Assembly: GCF_013284245.2 (NCBI RefSeq)
Contig: NZ_CP085876.1
Coordinates: 334,501-398,500 of the forward strand
Source of the DNA: Brevibacillus sp. DP1.3A
Lineage (GTDB): Bacteria; Bacillota; Bacilli; Brevibacillales; Brevibacillaceae
Reading direction: 5' to 3'
Length of the DNA stretch: 64,000 bases
Shown: in pieces, positions 17,046 to 25,656 of the stretch
How the letters are laid out: the number at the start of each line of letters is the position of its first letter
Position numbering within the stretch: the stretch's first letter is position 1
Position numbers and translations under genes: made by a program
Notes under the pieces: model-generated
Database searches by the model: none
The model's input: the letters and a program-made list of their open reading frames with translations, nothing else
Told to the model about the DNA's origin: nothing

Positions 17046-18398
17046 ATGAATGAAACCTATTCGCTAAAAGAAAAATGGCGACAGTTTTTGGCTGTTTTGC
17101 TTCCGATCTTGATATCACAACTGGCGCTGTTTTCGATGACGTTCGCCGACACCATCATGTCTGGACATGCCAGTCCGACAGATTTGGCGGGGGTAGCGAT
17201 TGGGGCTAGTCTATGGACACCTGTTCAAGCAGGCTTGACAGGGATTCTGATGGCTGTCATGCCGATGGTTGCACAGATGGTTGGGGCAGGGAAACAAAAT
17301 CAGGTGCCTTACACGGTTATGCAGGCCTTATACTTGAGTGTGGGGATTGCGGTCGGTGTCATCATCGTCGGTGGTGTGGTGCTTGATCCGATCCTGAACT
17401 GGATGCAATTGGAGCCTGAGGTGCGCACGATTGCTCGCGGCTTCCTGCATACAATCGCTATTGGAATTATTCCGATGTTTCTTTATACGGTGTTCCGTTG
17501 CTTTATCGACGCATTAGGACAGACACGGGTAACGATGTTCATTACCCTGCTTTCGTTACCGATTAACGTACTACTGAACTACGCTCTTATCTTTGGTAAC
17601 TTTGGTTTGCCTCGACTGGGTGGAATCGGTGCCGGGCTTGCATCTGGCATAACGTACTGGTGTATTTTGCTGATTACGCTGTTTGTCGTGAATCGTCATC
17701 CATTCGTTGAGTTCGGTTTGTTCTCCCAATTTCATCGTATCTCGACGAAAGCATGGAAAGAGCTGCTGAAGCTGGGGCTTCCCATCGGATTTTCGATCTT
17801 TTGCGAGGTTAGCATTTTTGCGGCCGTCACTTTGTTCATGAGTGAATACAGCACGATTACAATTGCGGCGCATCAGGCCGCGATGAACTTCGCATCATTC
17901 CTGTACATGGTGCCATTGAGCATATCCATGGCGTTGACGATTGTCGTCGGCTTTGAGGTTGGAGCCAAAAGGTTCCGGGACGCGAAGCAGTACAGTTATT
18001 TGGGGATAGGTATCGCGCTTGGTATCGCCCTTTTGTTCGGAATCAGCTTGCTGATGTTTAGCAAGCAGGTGGCTGGTTTTTACACGACCGACATCGAGGT
18101 GTTGGAGCTTGCCCAGCATTTCTTGATGTACTCGATCCTCTTCCTGATCTCTGATGCCGTCGCAGCACCAATTCAAGGGGTACTTCGTGGGTACAAGGAT
18201 GTGACCGTTACCTTTATCGTTGCGCTGATATCTTATTGGGTGATTGGCTTGCCTTTGGGATACATCCTGGCGAAATTCACTTCGCTGGCAGCATTCGGAT
18301 ACTGGATTGGTCTGATTACGGGATTGGCTGCTGGTGCCATCTTCCTTTTTGGACGTCTGCTGTCGTTACAGAAACGCATGATTCGCAGCCATTCATAA
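17046..18398 (+). CDS. MATE family multidrug/metabolite exporter (NorM-like)
   Basis: A 450-residue membrane protein with about twelve hydrophobic segments in two homologous halves. The N-terminal motif [26 protein letters not shown] and the second-half [20 protein letters not shown] are MATE hallmarks. Family members export cationic drugs or metabolites using sodium or proton gradients; the substrate here is unknown. It stands alone between terminators. Confidence 0.92.
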   Translation: MNETYSLKEKWRQFLAVLLPILISQLALFSMTFADTIMSGHASPTDLAGVAIGASLWTPVQAGLTGILMAVMPMVAQMVGAGKQNQVPYTVMQALYLSVGIAVGVIIVGGVVLDPILNWMQLEPEVRTIARGFLHTIAIGIIPMFLYTVFRCFIDALGQTRVTMFITLLSLPINVLLNYALIFGNFGLPRLGGIGAGLASGITYWCILLITLFVVNRHPFVEFGLFSQFHRISTKAWKELLKLGLPIGFSIFCEVSIFAAVTLFMSEYSTITIAAHQAAMNFASFLYMVPLSISMALTIVVGFEVGAKRFRDAKQYSYLGIGIALGIALLFGISLLMFSKQVAGFYTTDIEVLELAQHFLMYSILFLISDAVAAPIQGVLRGYKDVTVTFIVALISYWVIGLPLGYILAKFTSLAAFGYWIGLITGLAAGAIFLFGRLLSLQKRMIRSHS

Positions 18399-18409
18399 GG
18401 AAACAGATA

Positions 18410-18446
18410 AGCGGAAAATCCCTGAAGTGGGGGTTTTCCGCTTTTT
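18410..18446 (+). terminator. Terminator after the MATE gene
   Basis: AGCGGAAAATCCC (18410-18422) pairs with GGGGTTTTCCGCT (18430-18442) and is followed by TTTT. Confidence 0.9.
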
Positions 18447-18555
18447 GCATGAAGAATGAAAGCCCCGTTTACACTAGGTGAAAGACCAGATATACTTCTT
18501 ATCATAGACGATGGAAGATAACCTGACATCAATTGCAGATGGGGGGGAGAGACTC

Positions 18556-19251
18556 ATGTCACTCTCGGTATTCACGACGTATGATTTTTTGCTAAAACTA
18601 GGAGTTGCACTATTTCTAGGCTTGATGATTGGTATGGATCGGCAGCTCAAGCACAAGCCGCTGGGTGTAAAAACCAGCATGGTTATTTCGGTTGCGAGCT
18701 GTCTCATTACGATTGTCTCGATTGAATCCGTGCATCGGTTCTCCTTGCCTGGACACACAAATATGGACCCTCTGCGCTTAGCTGCTCAAATTGTGAGCGG
18801 TGTAGGTTTCCTTGGGGCTGGTGTTATTCTACGCCGGAGTAATGATGTCATTTCGGGTTTGACCACAGCATCGATGGTCTGGGCAGCTTCTGGACTTGGG
18901 ATTGCAGTAGGAGCAGGATTTTATTTTGAGGCAGTGACCGCGACGATCCTCATTATTTTGGCGATTAATTTGTTCCCGATCCTTCTTCGCTTGATTGGTC
19001 CAGAATCGCTCAGACAAAGAGATTTGTCGATCAAGATTGTGGTCGAAGGCGGGGGCGATTTGGATTTGGTGTTCAAGCAGATTAAGCACCTCGAACTGCA
19101 AGTGAAGCGGGTGAAGGTCAAAGACTTGGACAATAGTTTGCAAAAGCTGGAAATGATGATTACAGCATCGGAAAATACGTATACGACGGATATATACAGC
19201 TTGCTGAAGGCCGTCGATCACGTCATTTCGGTAGAAGTAGAAAGCAGATAA
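18556..19251 (+). CDS. MgtC/SapB family membrane protein
   Basis: A 231-residue protein with four or five transmembrane segments in its first 140 residues, including the MgtC signatures FLGLMIGMDRQLKHKPLGVKT and QIVSGVGFLGAGVILRR, and a soluble ACT-like C-terminal domain (about 155-231). MgtC proteins affect magnesium homeostasis and F-ATPase in pathogens; the role in soil Firmicutes is not settled. ATG 18556 follows a G-rich GGGGGGGAGAG site; 15 upstream in-frame codons are unlikely to be used. Single-gene unit. Confidence 0.88.
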   Translation: MSLSVFTTYDFLLKLGVALFLGLMIGMDRQLKHKPLGVKTSMVISVASCLITIVSIESVHRFSLPGHTNMDPLRLAAQIVSGVGFLGAGVILRRSNDVISGLTTASMVWAASGLGIAVGAGFYFEAVTATILIILAINLFPILLRLIGPESLRQRDLSIKIVVEGGGDLDLVFKQIKHLELQVKRVKVKDLDNSLQKLEMMITASENTYTTDIYSLLKAVDHVISVEVESR

Positions 19252-19264
19252 TAAGGAATACTAG

Positions 19265-19298
19265 AAGACGGAGGCCATGTGTGGCTTTCGTCTTTTTT
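19265..19298 (+). terminator. Terminator after the MgtC-like gene
   Basis: AAGACGGAGGCCA and TGGCTTTCGTCTT pair around TGTG, followed by a T-run. Confidence 0.85.
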
Positions 19299-19314
19299 AG
19301 TTGCTGTCGTGAGG

Positions 19315-19513
19315 GAAGAAGCGCATTTCCAGTCTACGCTTCGGCCTCCGCCCTGCTGAGGGTGAAGACTGTCCGCTTCGGAAAAAATGGCGGGAGCGCT
19401 TCAAACGTAGATGTTTCGAAGAAGGATTTCATAAGTGAAGCTGAAATTCCCCCCCATTTTTCCCTGCGCTGGGTCGGGCTACAGAGGCGCTTGGACTGGA
19501 AATGCGCTTCTTC
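19315..19513. repeat. 199-bp element with perfect 20-bp terminal inverted repeats
   Basis: GAAGAAGCGCATTTCCAGTC (19315-19334) is exactly complementary to 19494-19513. The bases just inside the arms are also partly complementary (CTACGC against GCGCTT, GCCTCCGCCC against GGGCTACAGAGGC). There is no credible ORF and no obvious target-site duplication. It looks like a miniature palindromic element, MITE-like, or a large structured RNA. It fills part of the 606-base gap before fumC. Confidence 0.75.
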
Positions 19514-19618
19514 TACGCGGCTTTTTGTTTACTTCTTGAAAGGGAGCTCATGAAGTCTCCCTGAATCGCTTAAAAAACGTTGTAAAACCTCCTACTACAA
19601 ATAAGCTGTACGAAAGCA

Positions 19619-19687
19619 CTGTCACATGTCTGGAAGGAGACCGCCCGAACGAAGTGAGGATACAGGCGACTGGAAGACATGTGGCAG
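19619..19687. repeat. 69-bp element with 13-bp inverted repeat
   Basis: CTGTCACATGTCT (19619-19631) faces AGACATGTGGCAG (19675-19687), 12 of 13 positions complementary. The interior is GC-rich without an ORF. It lies 106 bases after the larger palindromic element and upstream of the Fur box of fumC. The rest of 19688-19857 holds only the Fur box and the ribosome binding site. Confidence 0.5.
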
Positions 19688-19770
19688 GGCTTCCCCCGAC
19701 CCCAACCGTTGGAGGACAAAGTTCTTTTTCATTTTTCCCAAAAAAACACTTCATCTCTTGATAACAAGAA

Positions 19771-19785
19771 TGAAAATCATTATCA
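19771..19785 (+). promoter_or_regulatory. Fur box upstream of fumC
   Basis: TGAAAATCATTATCA matches the Fur 7-1-7 consensus TGATAATNATTATCA except at one position. It lies 73 bases before the fumC start codon, inside the expected promoter region. Confidence 0.75.
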
Positions 19786-19857
19786 TTTTAATGGAGAAGA
19801 ACTGGTTCATTTCCTTTTTGACATAAGTAAAACGTTCGATATTGAGGAGGATGCGAG

Positions 19858-21246
19858 ATGGAATTCAGAATTGAAAAGGACACGATTGGGGAAATCAAGG
19901 TTCCGGCGGATAAGCTGTGGGGCGCCCAAACACAACGCAGCTTCCAAAACTTTGAAATCGGCGAAGAAAAAATGCCACTTCCACTGATTCGCATGTTTGC
20001 CATCCTGAAAAAAAGCGCTGCTCTAGCGAATCAAAAGCTGGGCAAGCTCGACAATGAAAAGGCAGAAGCGATTGTGGCGGCAGCAGATGAAGTGGTCCAA
20101 GGAAAATGGGATGAGCATTTCCCACTGGTTGTCTGGCAAACTGGCAGCGGCACGCAATCCAACATGAACGTCAACGAAGTCATTGCTCATCGCGCGAACC
20201 AATTGCTGCAAGAGAAGGGTAGCTCGGCTCGCATCCACGCCAACGATGATGTGAATAAATCGCAGAGCTCCAATGATACATTCCCGACAGCGATGCACAT
20301 GGCTGGACTGGTCGCTATCGAGGAGCAAGTACTGCCTGCAATTAAGCTATTACAAGCAACGCTGAAAGAAAAAAGCGAAGCCTATATGGATATCATCAAA
20401 ATCGGTCGCACGCATTTGCAGGACGCGACTCCGCTGACGCTGGGCCAAGAATTCAGCGGTTGGGTACGCATGCTGGAAAAATCGGAAAAGATGATCAAGG
20501 AGAGCAATGAGTACCTGCGTGAGCTGGCGATTGGCGGTACAGCGGTAGGAACAGGCATCAATGCGCACCCGCGCTTCGGTGAAATGGTCGCAGCAGAAAT
20601 CAGCAAGGAAACGAAGCACCAATTCGTGACCGCAGAAAACAAGTTCCACGCGCTGACCAGCCATGACGAGCTCGTTCATGTACATGGCGCCCTGAAAGCA
20701 CTGGCTGCGGATCTGATGAAAATCGCCAATGATGTGAGATGGCTGGCGAGCGGCCCACGTTGCGGAATCGGTGAACTTATCATTCCGGCGAACGAGCCAG
20801 GCAGCTCCATCATGCCAGGCAAGGTGAATCCGACCCAAAGCGAAGCGATGACAATGGTCGTATGCCAAGTGATGGGCAACGATGCTGCCATTGGCTTTGC
20901 TGCTAGCCAGGGGAACTTCGAGCTGAACGTGTTTAAGCCAGTGATCATCTACAATTTCCTGCAATCCGCAAGATTGTTGGCAGACGCGATGAAGTCCTTC
21001 AACGACAATTGCGCAGTAGGCATCGAGCCTGATCTGACAGTGATCAAAGAAAACCTGAACAACTCGTTGATGCTGGTGACGGCACTGAACCCGCATATCG
21101 GCTATGAAAATGCGGCAGCCGTAGCGAAGCTGGCTCACAAAGAAGGCATCACACTCAAGGAAGCGGCGATCAAGAGCAATTTGCTGACCGAAGAGCAATT
21201 TGATCAAGTCGTGCGCCCTGAACAAATGATTCATCCAAAAGAATAG
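19858..21246 (+). CDS. fumC: Class II fumarate hydratase
   Basis: A 462-residue iron-independent fumarase of the TCA cycle (fumarate + water to L-malate), acting in the cytoplasm as a tetramer. Signature [13 protein letters not shown] begins at residue 315; [14 protein letters not shown] and [11 protein letters not shown] are the other conserved substrate-site regions. Length is normal. GAGGAGG precedes the ATG. A Fur box in the promoter region predicts derepression when iron is scarce, as known for fumC in some proteobacteria. It is followed by a bidirectional terminator. Confidence 0.96.
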   Translation: MEFRIEKDTIGEIKVPADKLWGAQTQRSFQNFEIGEEKMPLPLIRMFAILKKSAALANQKLGKLDNEKAEAIVAAADEVVQGKWDEHFPLVVWQTGSGTQSNMNVNEVIAHRANQLLQEKGSSARIHANDDVNKSQSSNDTFPTAMHMAGLVAIEEQVLPAIKLLQATLKEKSEAYMDIIKIGRTHLQDATPLTLGQEFSGWVRMLEKSEKMIKESNEYLRELAIGGTAVGTGINAHPRFGEMVAAEISKETKHQFVTAENKFHALTSHDELVHVHGALKALAADLMKIANDVRWLASGPRCGIGELIIPANEPGSSIMPGKVNPTQSEAMTMVVCQVMGNDAAIGFAASQGNFELNVFKPVIIYNFLQSARLLADAMKSFNDNCAVGIEPDLTVIKENLNNSLMLVTALNPHIGYENAAAVAKLAHKEGITLKEAAIKSNLLTEEQFDQVVRPEQMIHPKE

Positions 21247-21255
21247 TATCTTCAT

Positions 21256-21301
21256 AAAAATAACCGATGCTCCCGTGATTGTGGTCATCGGTTATTTTTT
21301 T
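21256..21301. terminator. Bidirectional terminator between fumC and the SDR gene
   Basis: AAAAATAACCGATG and CATCGGTTATTTTT form a 14-bp stem with A and T runs on both sides, serving the convergent genes. Confidence 0.92.
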
Positions 21302-21310
21302 TTAGAACCA

Positions 21311-22078
21311 TTACAGATGCGAACCCCCACTGGCGTCAATCAATTGACCGGTTACCCAACGGCTGTCCGAGGAAGCGAGAAAGGCGGCAATATCCGCTAC
21401 ATCATCAGGCTCTCCCCATCTGTTGAAGGTGGAAAGTCCAGCGGCGTACTTCTGCCCATCCGGATTATTTTGCAACGTGCCAGCATTCATCTCCGTATTA
21501 ATAATGCCAGGCAGGATCGCGTTTACCGTAATATGACGGCTCCCCAGTTGTTTAGCCAGAGCTAGCGTCAGTGTGTTAATAGCCCCCTTCGATATACTAT
21601 AAGTAAACACACTTGGGGAAGCTGCACGAGTCACAAAGGATGAGAGATTGATGATACGGCCTTCCTCTCTTAGGTGGGGCAAAGCTTGTTGGATCATAAA
21701 AAACGGTGCTTTGACATTGATGTTCATGACCTCGTCAAACGATTCCTCGGTAGCCTCTTCCAAGGTTAAGATTTGTCCGATGCCTGCGTTATTGACGAGA
21801 ATGTCAAAATGATGATCCCCTGTACGTTTCTGCAGTGCTTCGTCCAATGTCGCATAGAAATCGCGAATGCCGTCAAGGGTGCGCAAGTCCGCACCGATTG
21901 CGAATGCTTGGCCTCCCGTTTGTTCAATCTCATATACGACTGCTTCAGCTTCTTCTTGTCGTCTTCCATAGTGTACGACGACCAATGCGCCATCCTGTGC
22001 CAGACGTAATGCGATGCCACGACCAATCCCACGGCTTGCTCCGGTAACCAATGCAATTTTCCCTTTCAAATTACTCAT
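21311..22078 (-). CDS. Short-chain dehydrogenase/reductase, FabG-like
   Basis: A 255-residue classical SDR. The NADP-binding glycine motif TGASRGIGRG is near residue 13, NNAG near 94, and the catalytic Ser-Tyr-Lys lies in SSFVTRAASPSVFTYSISKGA. The C-terminus VTGQLIDASGGSHL is typical of the FabG/glucose-dehydrogenase branch. The substrate is unknown; its isolated position argues against the housekeeping fatty-acid reductase. It is convergent with fumC and divergent from the two-component operon. Confidence 0.88.
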   Translation of the reverse strand: MSNLKGKIALVTGASRGIGRGIALRLAQDGALVVVHYGRRQEEAEAVVYEIEQTGGQAFAIGADLRTLDGIRDFYATLDEALQKRTGDHHFDILVNNAGIGQILTLEEATEESFDEVMNINVKAPFFMIQQALPHLREEGRIINLSSFVTRAASPSVFTYSISKGAINTLTLALAKQLGSRHITVNAILPGIINTEMNAGTLQNNPDGQKYAAGLSTFNRWGEPDDVADIAAFLASSDSRWVTGQLIDASGGSHL

Positions 22079-22205
22079 GGTTTCATCTCCCTTGATTGAA
22101 ATTCAAGTTAGTTATAACACAAGGGGATGTTTGAAATATTGCTCTCTCATTCGCTCGGTTGGTCTCGTGAACGGAATGGCGATAATGATAATGAACAATT
22201 ACTTG

Positions 22206-22233
22206 CTTTACCTTTTCTTAAACAATTCTTGTT
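22206..22233 (+). promoter_or_regulatory. Putative response-regulator operator (11-bp-phased repeats) in front of the VanR-like gene
   Basis: CTTTAC (22206), CTTAAA (22217) and CTTGTT (22228) recur every 11 bases, the spacing usual for OmpR-family regulators. A -10-like TATAGT overlaps the last unit (22233-22238). The block CTTTACCTTTTCTTAAAC is nearly the same as the one before the DD-carboxypeptidase gene. Confidence 0.62.
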
Positions 22234-22283
22234 ATAGTGATGCTATCTATATCTATCATGTACGAGTTCGGAGGTGTTTGTCC

Positions 22284-22967
22284 GTGAGGATTTTGATTGT
22301 AGATGACGACAAAGAGATTGTAGAGCTGATGGCGATATATTTGAGCAACGAGGGGTATGAGATCGAAAAGGCTTTTGACGGTCTGGAAGCGATGGAGAGG
22401 CTGGAGCAGAAACCAATCGATCTCGTCATTCTGGATGTGATGATGCCCAATCTGGATGGGCTGGAAGTTACCAAGCGAATACGAAAAAACTCGACCATCC
22501 CCATTCTGATGGCGAGTGCCAAAACGAATGATATGGACAAAATCCTGGGCTTGATGACGGGCGCAGACGATTACGTAGCGAAGCCGTTTAATCCGTTGGA
22601 AGTGATTGCGCGGGTCAAGTCTCTCCTGCGACGGTCGAACTACACGCAGGCAAGCAAACAGGATCATGTGATTGAGGCGGGGCCATTGATTATCGACAAG
22701 CAAAGTCACTTCGTTCAGACAAAAGAAGGCACCCCGGTCAAGCTGACGGCATTGGAATTTTCCGTCCTGCATCTTCTGGCAAGTCATCCGAATCGAGTAT
22801 TCAGCTCGGAAGAAATTTTTGACCGTTGCTGGAAAATGGAGAATTTCGTTTCCTACAAGACGGTGATGGTTCACATCAGCAACCTGCGGGAAAAACTGGA
22901 GAAGGCGACCAATGGCGAAAAGGTGATACAGACGGTCTGGGGGGTCGGCTATAAAATTGAAGCTTAG
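22284..22967 (+). CDS. OmpR-family response regulator, VanR-like
   Basis: A 227-residue regulator with receiver domain (acidic pocket DDD at residues 7-9, phosphoacceptor D51 in LVILDVMMP, KPF near residue 100) and a winged-helix DNA-binding domain (about 130-227, ending VIQTVWGVGYKIEA). GTG 22284 has GGAGGTG 7 bases upstream; an ORF reaching back to 22014 has no support. The histidine kinase gene overlaps its end. With the downstream DD-carboxypeptidase and VanZ-like genes it resembles the VanR of glycopeptide resistance clusters, but no vanH, vanA or vanX is present. Confidence 0.9.
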   Translation: MRILIVDDDKEIVELMAIYLSNEGYEIEKAFDGLEAMERLEQKPIDLVILDVMMPNLDGLEVTKRIRKNSTIPILMASAKTNDMDKILGLMTGADDYVAKPFNPLEVIARVKSLLRRSNYTQASKQDHVIEAGPLIIDKQSHFVQTKEGTPVKLTALEFSVLHLLASHPNRVFSSEEIFDRCWKMENFVSYKTVMVHISNLREKLEKATNGEKVIQTVWGVGYKIEA

Positions 22968-24066
22968 AGCCAAGGATTTTATCCGCATCCTTTTCGATTT
23001 GCTGCTTGGCCTCATGATCATCTACGCTGTTTTTCAGATGGCTGATTTTTTTGCTAACAACTATTTGTACACCATCCCGGAAATCAGAGAGTTTATCTGG
23101 AGGTTGCGGATCAATTTCGATATCAACTCCTTCAAAATCCCAATTATTTTGTTGGCAACCGGTATGTTTGCGGCGTGGTCGGTCGTTCGTATCCGCAAGT
23201 ACCTGGAACAAAAGCAGATGGCGCAAATCATAAGCGAGCTGCATTTCATTGCAAAAGGCAATTATCATCACCAGATTTCCATTCGTCCGAACGGCAGCTT
23301 GGGCCAAGTCGTCGATAGCATCCATGCTCTGGTCAAAAGCGCCTTGGATGCGATGGAGGAGGAGCGGCGGCTGGAACAATCGAAGGATGAGCTGATCACC
23401 AACGTTTCCCATGATCTGCGAACACCGTTGACCTCCATCATTGGCTACCTAGGACTGATTGAGCAGAACAAATACAAGGACGAAGAGAAGCTCAAGCATT
23501 ACGCCCATATCGCCTACGAGAAGGCCAAGCAGATGAATGTGCTCGTCAATGATTTGTTTGAGTACACGAAGGTCCGCAATCGCGGGGCATATTTAAACCG
23601 AACGGAGTTTGACTTGGTAGAGCTGGTTGAGCAAGTATCGGTAGGCTTTCGACTCGTAGCGAATGAGGCAGGGCTGCGTTTAGTCGTAGATACGCCTGAT
23701 CAAAAAATTGAAATGGCAGGAGATACCGACAAGCTCGTTCGTGTTCTGGAAAACCTCATTTCCAATGCTGTGAAATACGGACGCGATGGTACGGAAATTG
23801 TCATTCGCGTCTTCCAGCAAGAAGAAGGTATCGCGATTTCTGTCGCCAATAACGGAGCGCCGATCCCGGCTGAATATGTGCCGAGCTTGTTTGAACGCTT
23901 TTTTCGGGTGGAGGGCTCACGTTCGAAAGAGACAGGAGGCTCGGGTCTCGGTCTCGCTATCGCCAAAAGCATCATCGACCTACACCAAGGCAGCATTTCT
24001 GTCGAAAGTACAAAGGAATGGACGACCTTCACGGTTTGGCTCCCACATACAATTTCAAGCATTTGA
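22957..24066 (+). CDS. Sensor histidine kinase, VanS-like
   Basis: A 369-residue kinase with two transmembrane segments (about 10-32 and 62-82) enclosing a short external loop of about 30 residues, a HAMP-like linker, HisKA box SHDLRTPLTS with H152, and an HATPase domain with N-box ENLISNAVKYG and G-boxes GGSGLGLAIAKS. The small extracytoplasmic loop is as in VanS and other cell-envelope stress sensors. It starts at TTG, overlapping the regulator gene by 11 bases with GGGGGGT upstream. Likely signal: cell-wall damage or a ligand in the membrane (inference). Confidence 0.9.
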   Translation: MKLRAKDFIRILFDLLLGLMIIYAVFQMADFFANNYLYTIPEIREFIWRLRINFDINSFKIPIILLATGMFAAWSVVRIRKYLEQKQMAQIISELHFIAKGNYHHQISIRPNGSLGQVVDSIHALVKSALDAMEEERRLEQSKDELITNVSHDLRTPLTSIIGYLGLIEQNKYKDEEKLKHYAHIAYEKAKQMNVLVNDLFEYTKVRNRGAYLNRTEFDLVELVEQVSVGFRLVANEAGLRLVVDTPDQKIEMAGDTDKLVRVLENLISNAVKYGRDGTEIVIRVFQQEEGIAISVANNGAPIPAEYVPSLFERFFRVEGSRSKETGGSGLGLAIAKSIIDLHQGSISVESTKEWTTFTVWLPHTISSI

Positions 24067-24072
24067 GAAAAG

Positions 24073-24100
24073 CTTTACTTTTTCTTTACCTTTCGTTTCC
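24073..24100 (+). promoter_or_regulatory. Putative response-regulator operator in front of the DD-carboxypeptidase gene
   Basis: CTTTAC (24073), CTTTAC (24084) and a weaker GTTTCC (24095) repeat every 11 bases. The block GCTTTACTTTTTCTTTACC agrees with that upstream of the regulator gene in 16 of 19 positions. This suggests that the VanR-like protein controls both units. Confidence 0.62.
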
Positions 24101-24180
24101 GTTAATTTTAATCGAAAAGTCTATCCTGACTGCATGAAGGTTACAACCTTTGTTTTTGCAGATGTAGGAGGGCTTTTTTT

Positions 24181-25044
24181 ATGAGGAAAACAACATGGGC
24201 TGTGCTCATGCTGACTATATTCGTCGGGTTGACGCTTTTGCGCGATTCAGACTCAGTAGAAGCAGATTGGAAATTCCAAGGACCCATTACACTAACAGAA
24301 AAAACATACGAGAAGGTCGATGCACAGGCAGCGATTCTGTTGGATAGCCAGACAGGAGAAATCATGTACGAACAAAATGCGGATACGCCTTACCCGGTAG
24401 CAAGTATGTCAAAAATGATGACCGAATATATGCTCCTCGAAGCCATTAAGGAAGAGCGAGTCGATTGGGATGACCAGATCGTCGTATCTGAGAATGCGGC
24501 TGCGACTGGGGGATCACGGGTCCATCTTGTCGCAGGAGAGGCCTATCCGATAAAAGATTTGTATGAAGCGATGGCGATCGGCTCTGCAAACAATGCAGCG
24601 GTGGCAATCGGCGAATATTTGGCAGGCAGCACCTCCGCATTTGCGGAACAAATGAATTTGAAGGCAGCCGAGCTGAATCTGAGGTCATCCTCGTTTGTAA
24701 ATGCGACCGGATTGGATACTGGATATGGGCAAAACGAAATGACGACTCGCGATGTAGGAATGCTCGCGTACCACTTGCTCAACGACTTCCCCGATGTTGT
24801 CAAATGGACGGGCGAGCTATCCAATACAAACAACCTCAAGCTCGATGGGGAAAACGCTGATTGGAGTATCGCAGGGCTAGACGGGCTCAAAACGGGTTAT
24901 ACCAATGCTGCCGGGTATTACTTCACGGCAACAGCGAAGCGGGGGGACAAGCGGCTCATTTCTGTCGTGATGGGCGCTGAAGGAGATGCAACTCGTTTTA
25001 CAGAGACAAAAAAACTGATGGAGAGAGGGTTTGACAATGGATAA
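24181..25044 (+). CDS. Minimal D-alanyl-D-alanine carboxypeptidase (peptidase S11)
   Basis: A 287-residue penicillin-binding-type carboxypeptidase that would trim the terminal D-Ala of cell-wall peptides outside the membrane. Active-site motifs are S75-M-S-K78, S135-A-N137 and K237-T-G239. An N-terminal hydrophobic segment (about 6-22) exports or anchors it. Compared with PBP5/DacA-type enzymes (roughly 380-440 residues) it lacks the C-terminal beta domain and amphipathic anchor, ending about 50 residues after KTG. GGAGGGC precedes the ATG. It overlaps the VanZ-like gene by 14 bases. Position suggests control by the upstream two-component system. Confidence 0.92.
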   Translation: MRKTTWAVLMLTIFVGLTLLRDSDSVEADWKFQGPITLTEKTYEKVDAQAAILLDSQTGEIMYEQNADTPYPVASMSKMMTEYMLLEAIKEERVDWDDQIVVSENAAATGGSRVHLVAGEAYPIKDLYEAMAIGSANNAAVAIGEYLAGSTSAFAEQMNLKAAELNLRSSSFVNATGLDTGYGQNEMTTRDVGMLAYHLLNDFPDVVKWTGELSNTNNLKLDGENADWSIAGLDGLKTGYTNAAGYYFTATAKRGDKRLISVVMGAEGDATRFTETKKLMERGFDNG

Positions 25045-25582
25045 CGTGCAAAAAATGGAGAGACCAACAGAGCTGCTTGCTATTGCTGGTTATGCAGTGT
25101 TTGCCCTTTATTTGTTTCTCGTCGTGAAAATATTGCTGTTTAAATTCGGCAGTTTGGATACCAGCTTGTTAGTAGATCAGTGGAAAATCATTTGGAGCGA
25201 TCCGTCTGTGATTGTGAAGCGGTTGCGTTACCAAAGTAATTTGGTGCCGTTTCATGAAATCGAAAACTATGTCAAAGGGATACGGTATTATCAAAGCTGG
25301 CATAGTGCCGTGAACTTCGTAGGCAACGTGATCGCATTCATGCCGCTAGGCTTCCTGCTGCCGCTCCTGTTTCCGAAACAAACCGGTTCCCTGTTCAGAG
25401 TCACCCTGCTATCCCTGATGCTGAGCCTCGGTGTGGAGCTGACACAGCTCGTGATGGATGTAGGAACGTTTGATGTCGATGATTTACTCCTGAATACAGC
25501 GGGCGGGATGATCGGATATATCGTGTACTTGTTCATTTGGGTAATACAGAAAAAGCGGTTCATCTTTTCTATCTCTTCATAG
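25031..25582 (+). CDS. VanZ-like membrane protein
   Basis: A 183-residue protein with about four transmembrane segments and the VanZ-family signature VGNVIAFMPLGFLLPLLF, LGVELTQLVMDVGTFDVDDLLLNTAGGMIGY. In Enterococcus VanZ gives low-level teicoplanin resistance by an unclear mechanism. The gene overlaps the carboxypeptidase gene and is the last of the cluster, being followed by a terminator. Confidence 0.88.
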   Translation: MTMDNVQKMERPTELLAIAGYAVFALYLFLVVKILLFKFGSLDTSLLVDQWKIIWSDPSVIVKRLRYQSNLVPFHEIENYVKGIRYYQSWHSAVNFVGNVIAFMPLGFLLPLLFPKQTGSLFRVTLLSLMLSLGVELTQLVMDVGTFDVDDLLLNTAGGMIGYIVYLFIWVIQKKRFIFSISS

Positions 25583-25593
25583 GCTAACTTATG

Positions 25594-25617
25594 AGGCACC
25601 CATGTGGTGCTTTTTTT
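25594..25617 (+). terminator. Terminator after the VanZ-like gene
   Basis: GCACC (25596-25600) and GGTGC (25606-25610) form the stem, followed by seven T residues. Confidence 0.82.
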
Positions 25618-25656
25618 ATTATTTTTGAAAAGGTATGGATGACCGACAAGGCCGGT

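Noticed and set aside
19281-19553. Small open frames inside the palindromic region before fumC
   Set aside because: No ribosome binding sites and no protein-like composition; the sequence is constrained by inverted repeats instead.
22014-22283. N-terminal extension of the VanR-like regulator
   Set aside because: The extra codons match no receiver domain and cross the divergent SDR start; GTG 22284 has a clear ribosome binding site.
22284-25582. Reading the cluster as a vancomycin resistance operon
   Set aside because: No D-Ala-D-Lac or D-Ala-D-Ser ligase, VanH or VanX gene is present; only regulatory and accessory-like genes are.
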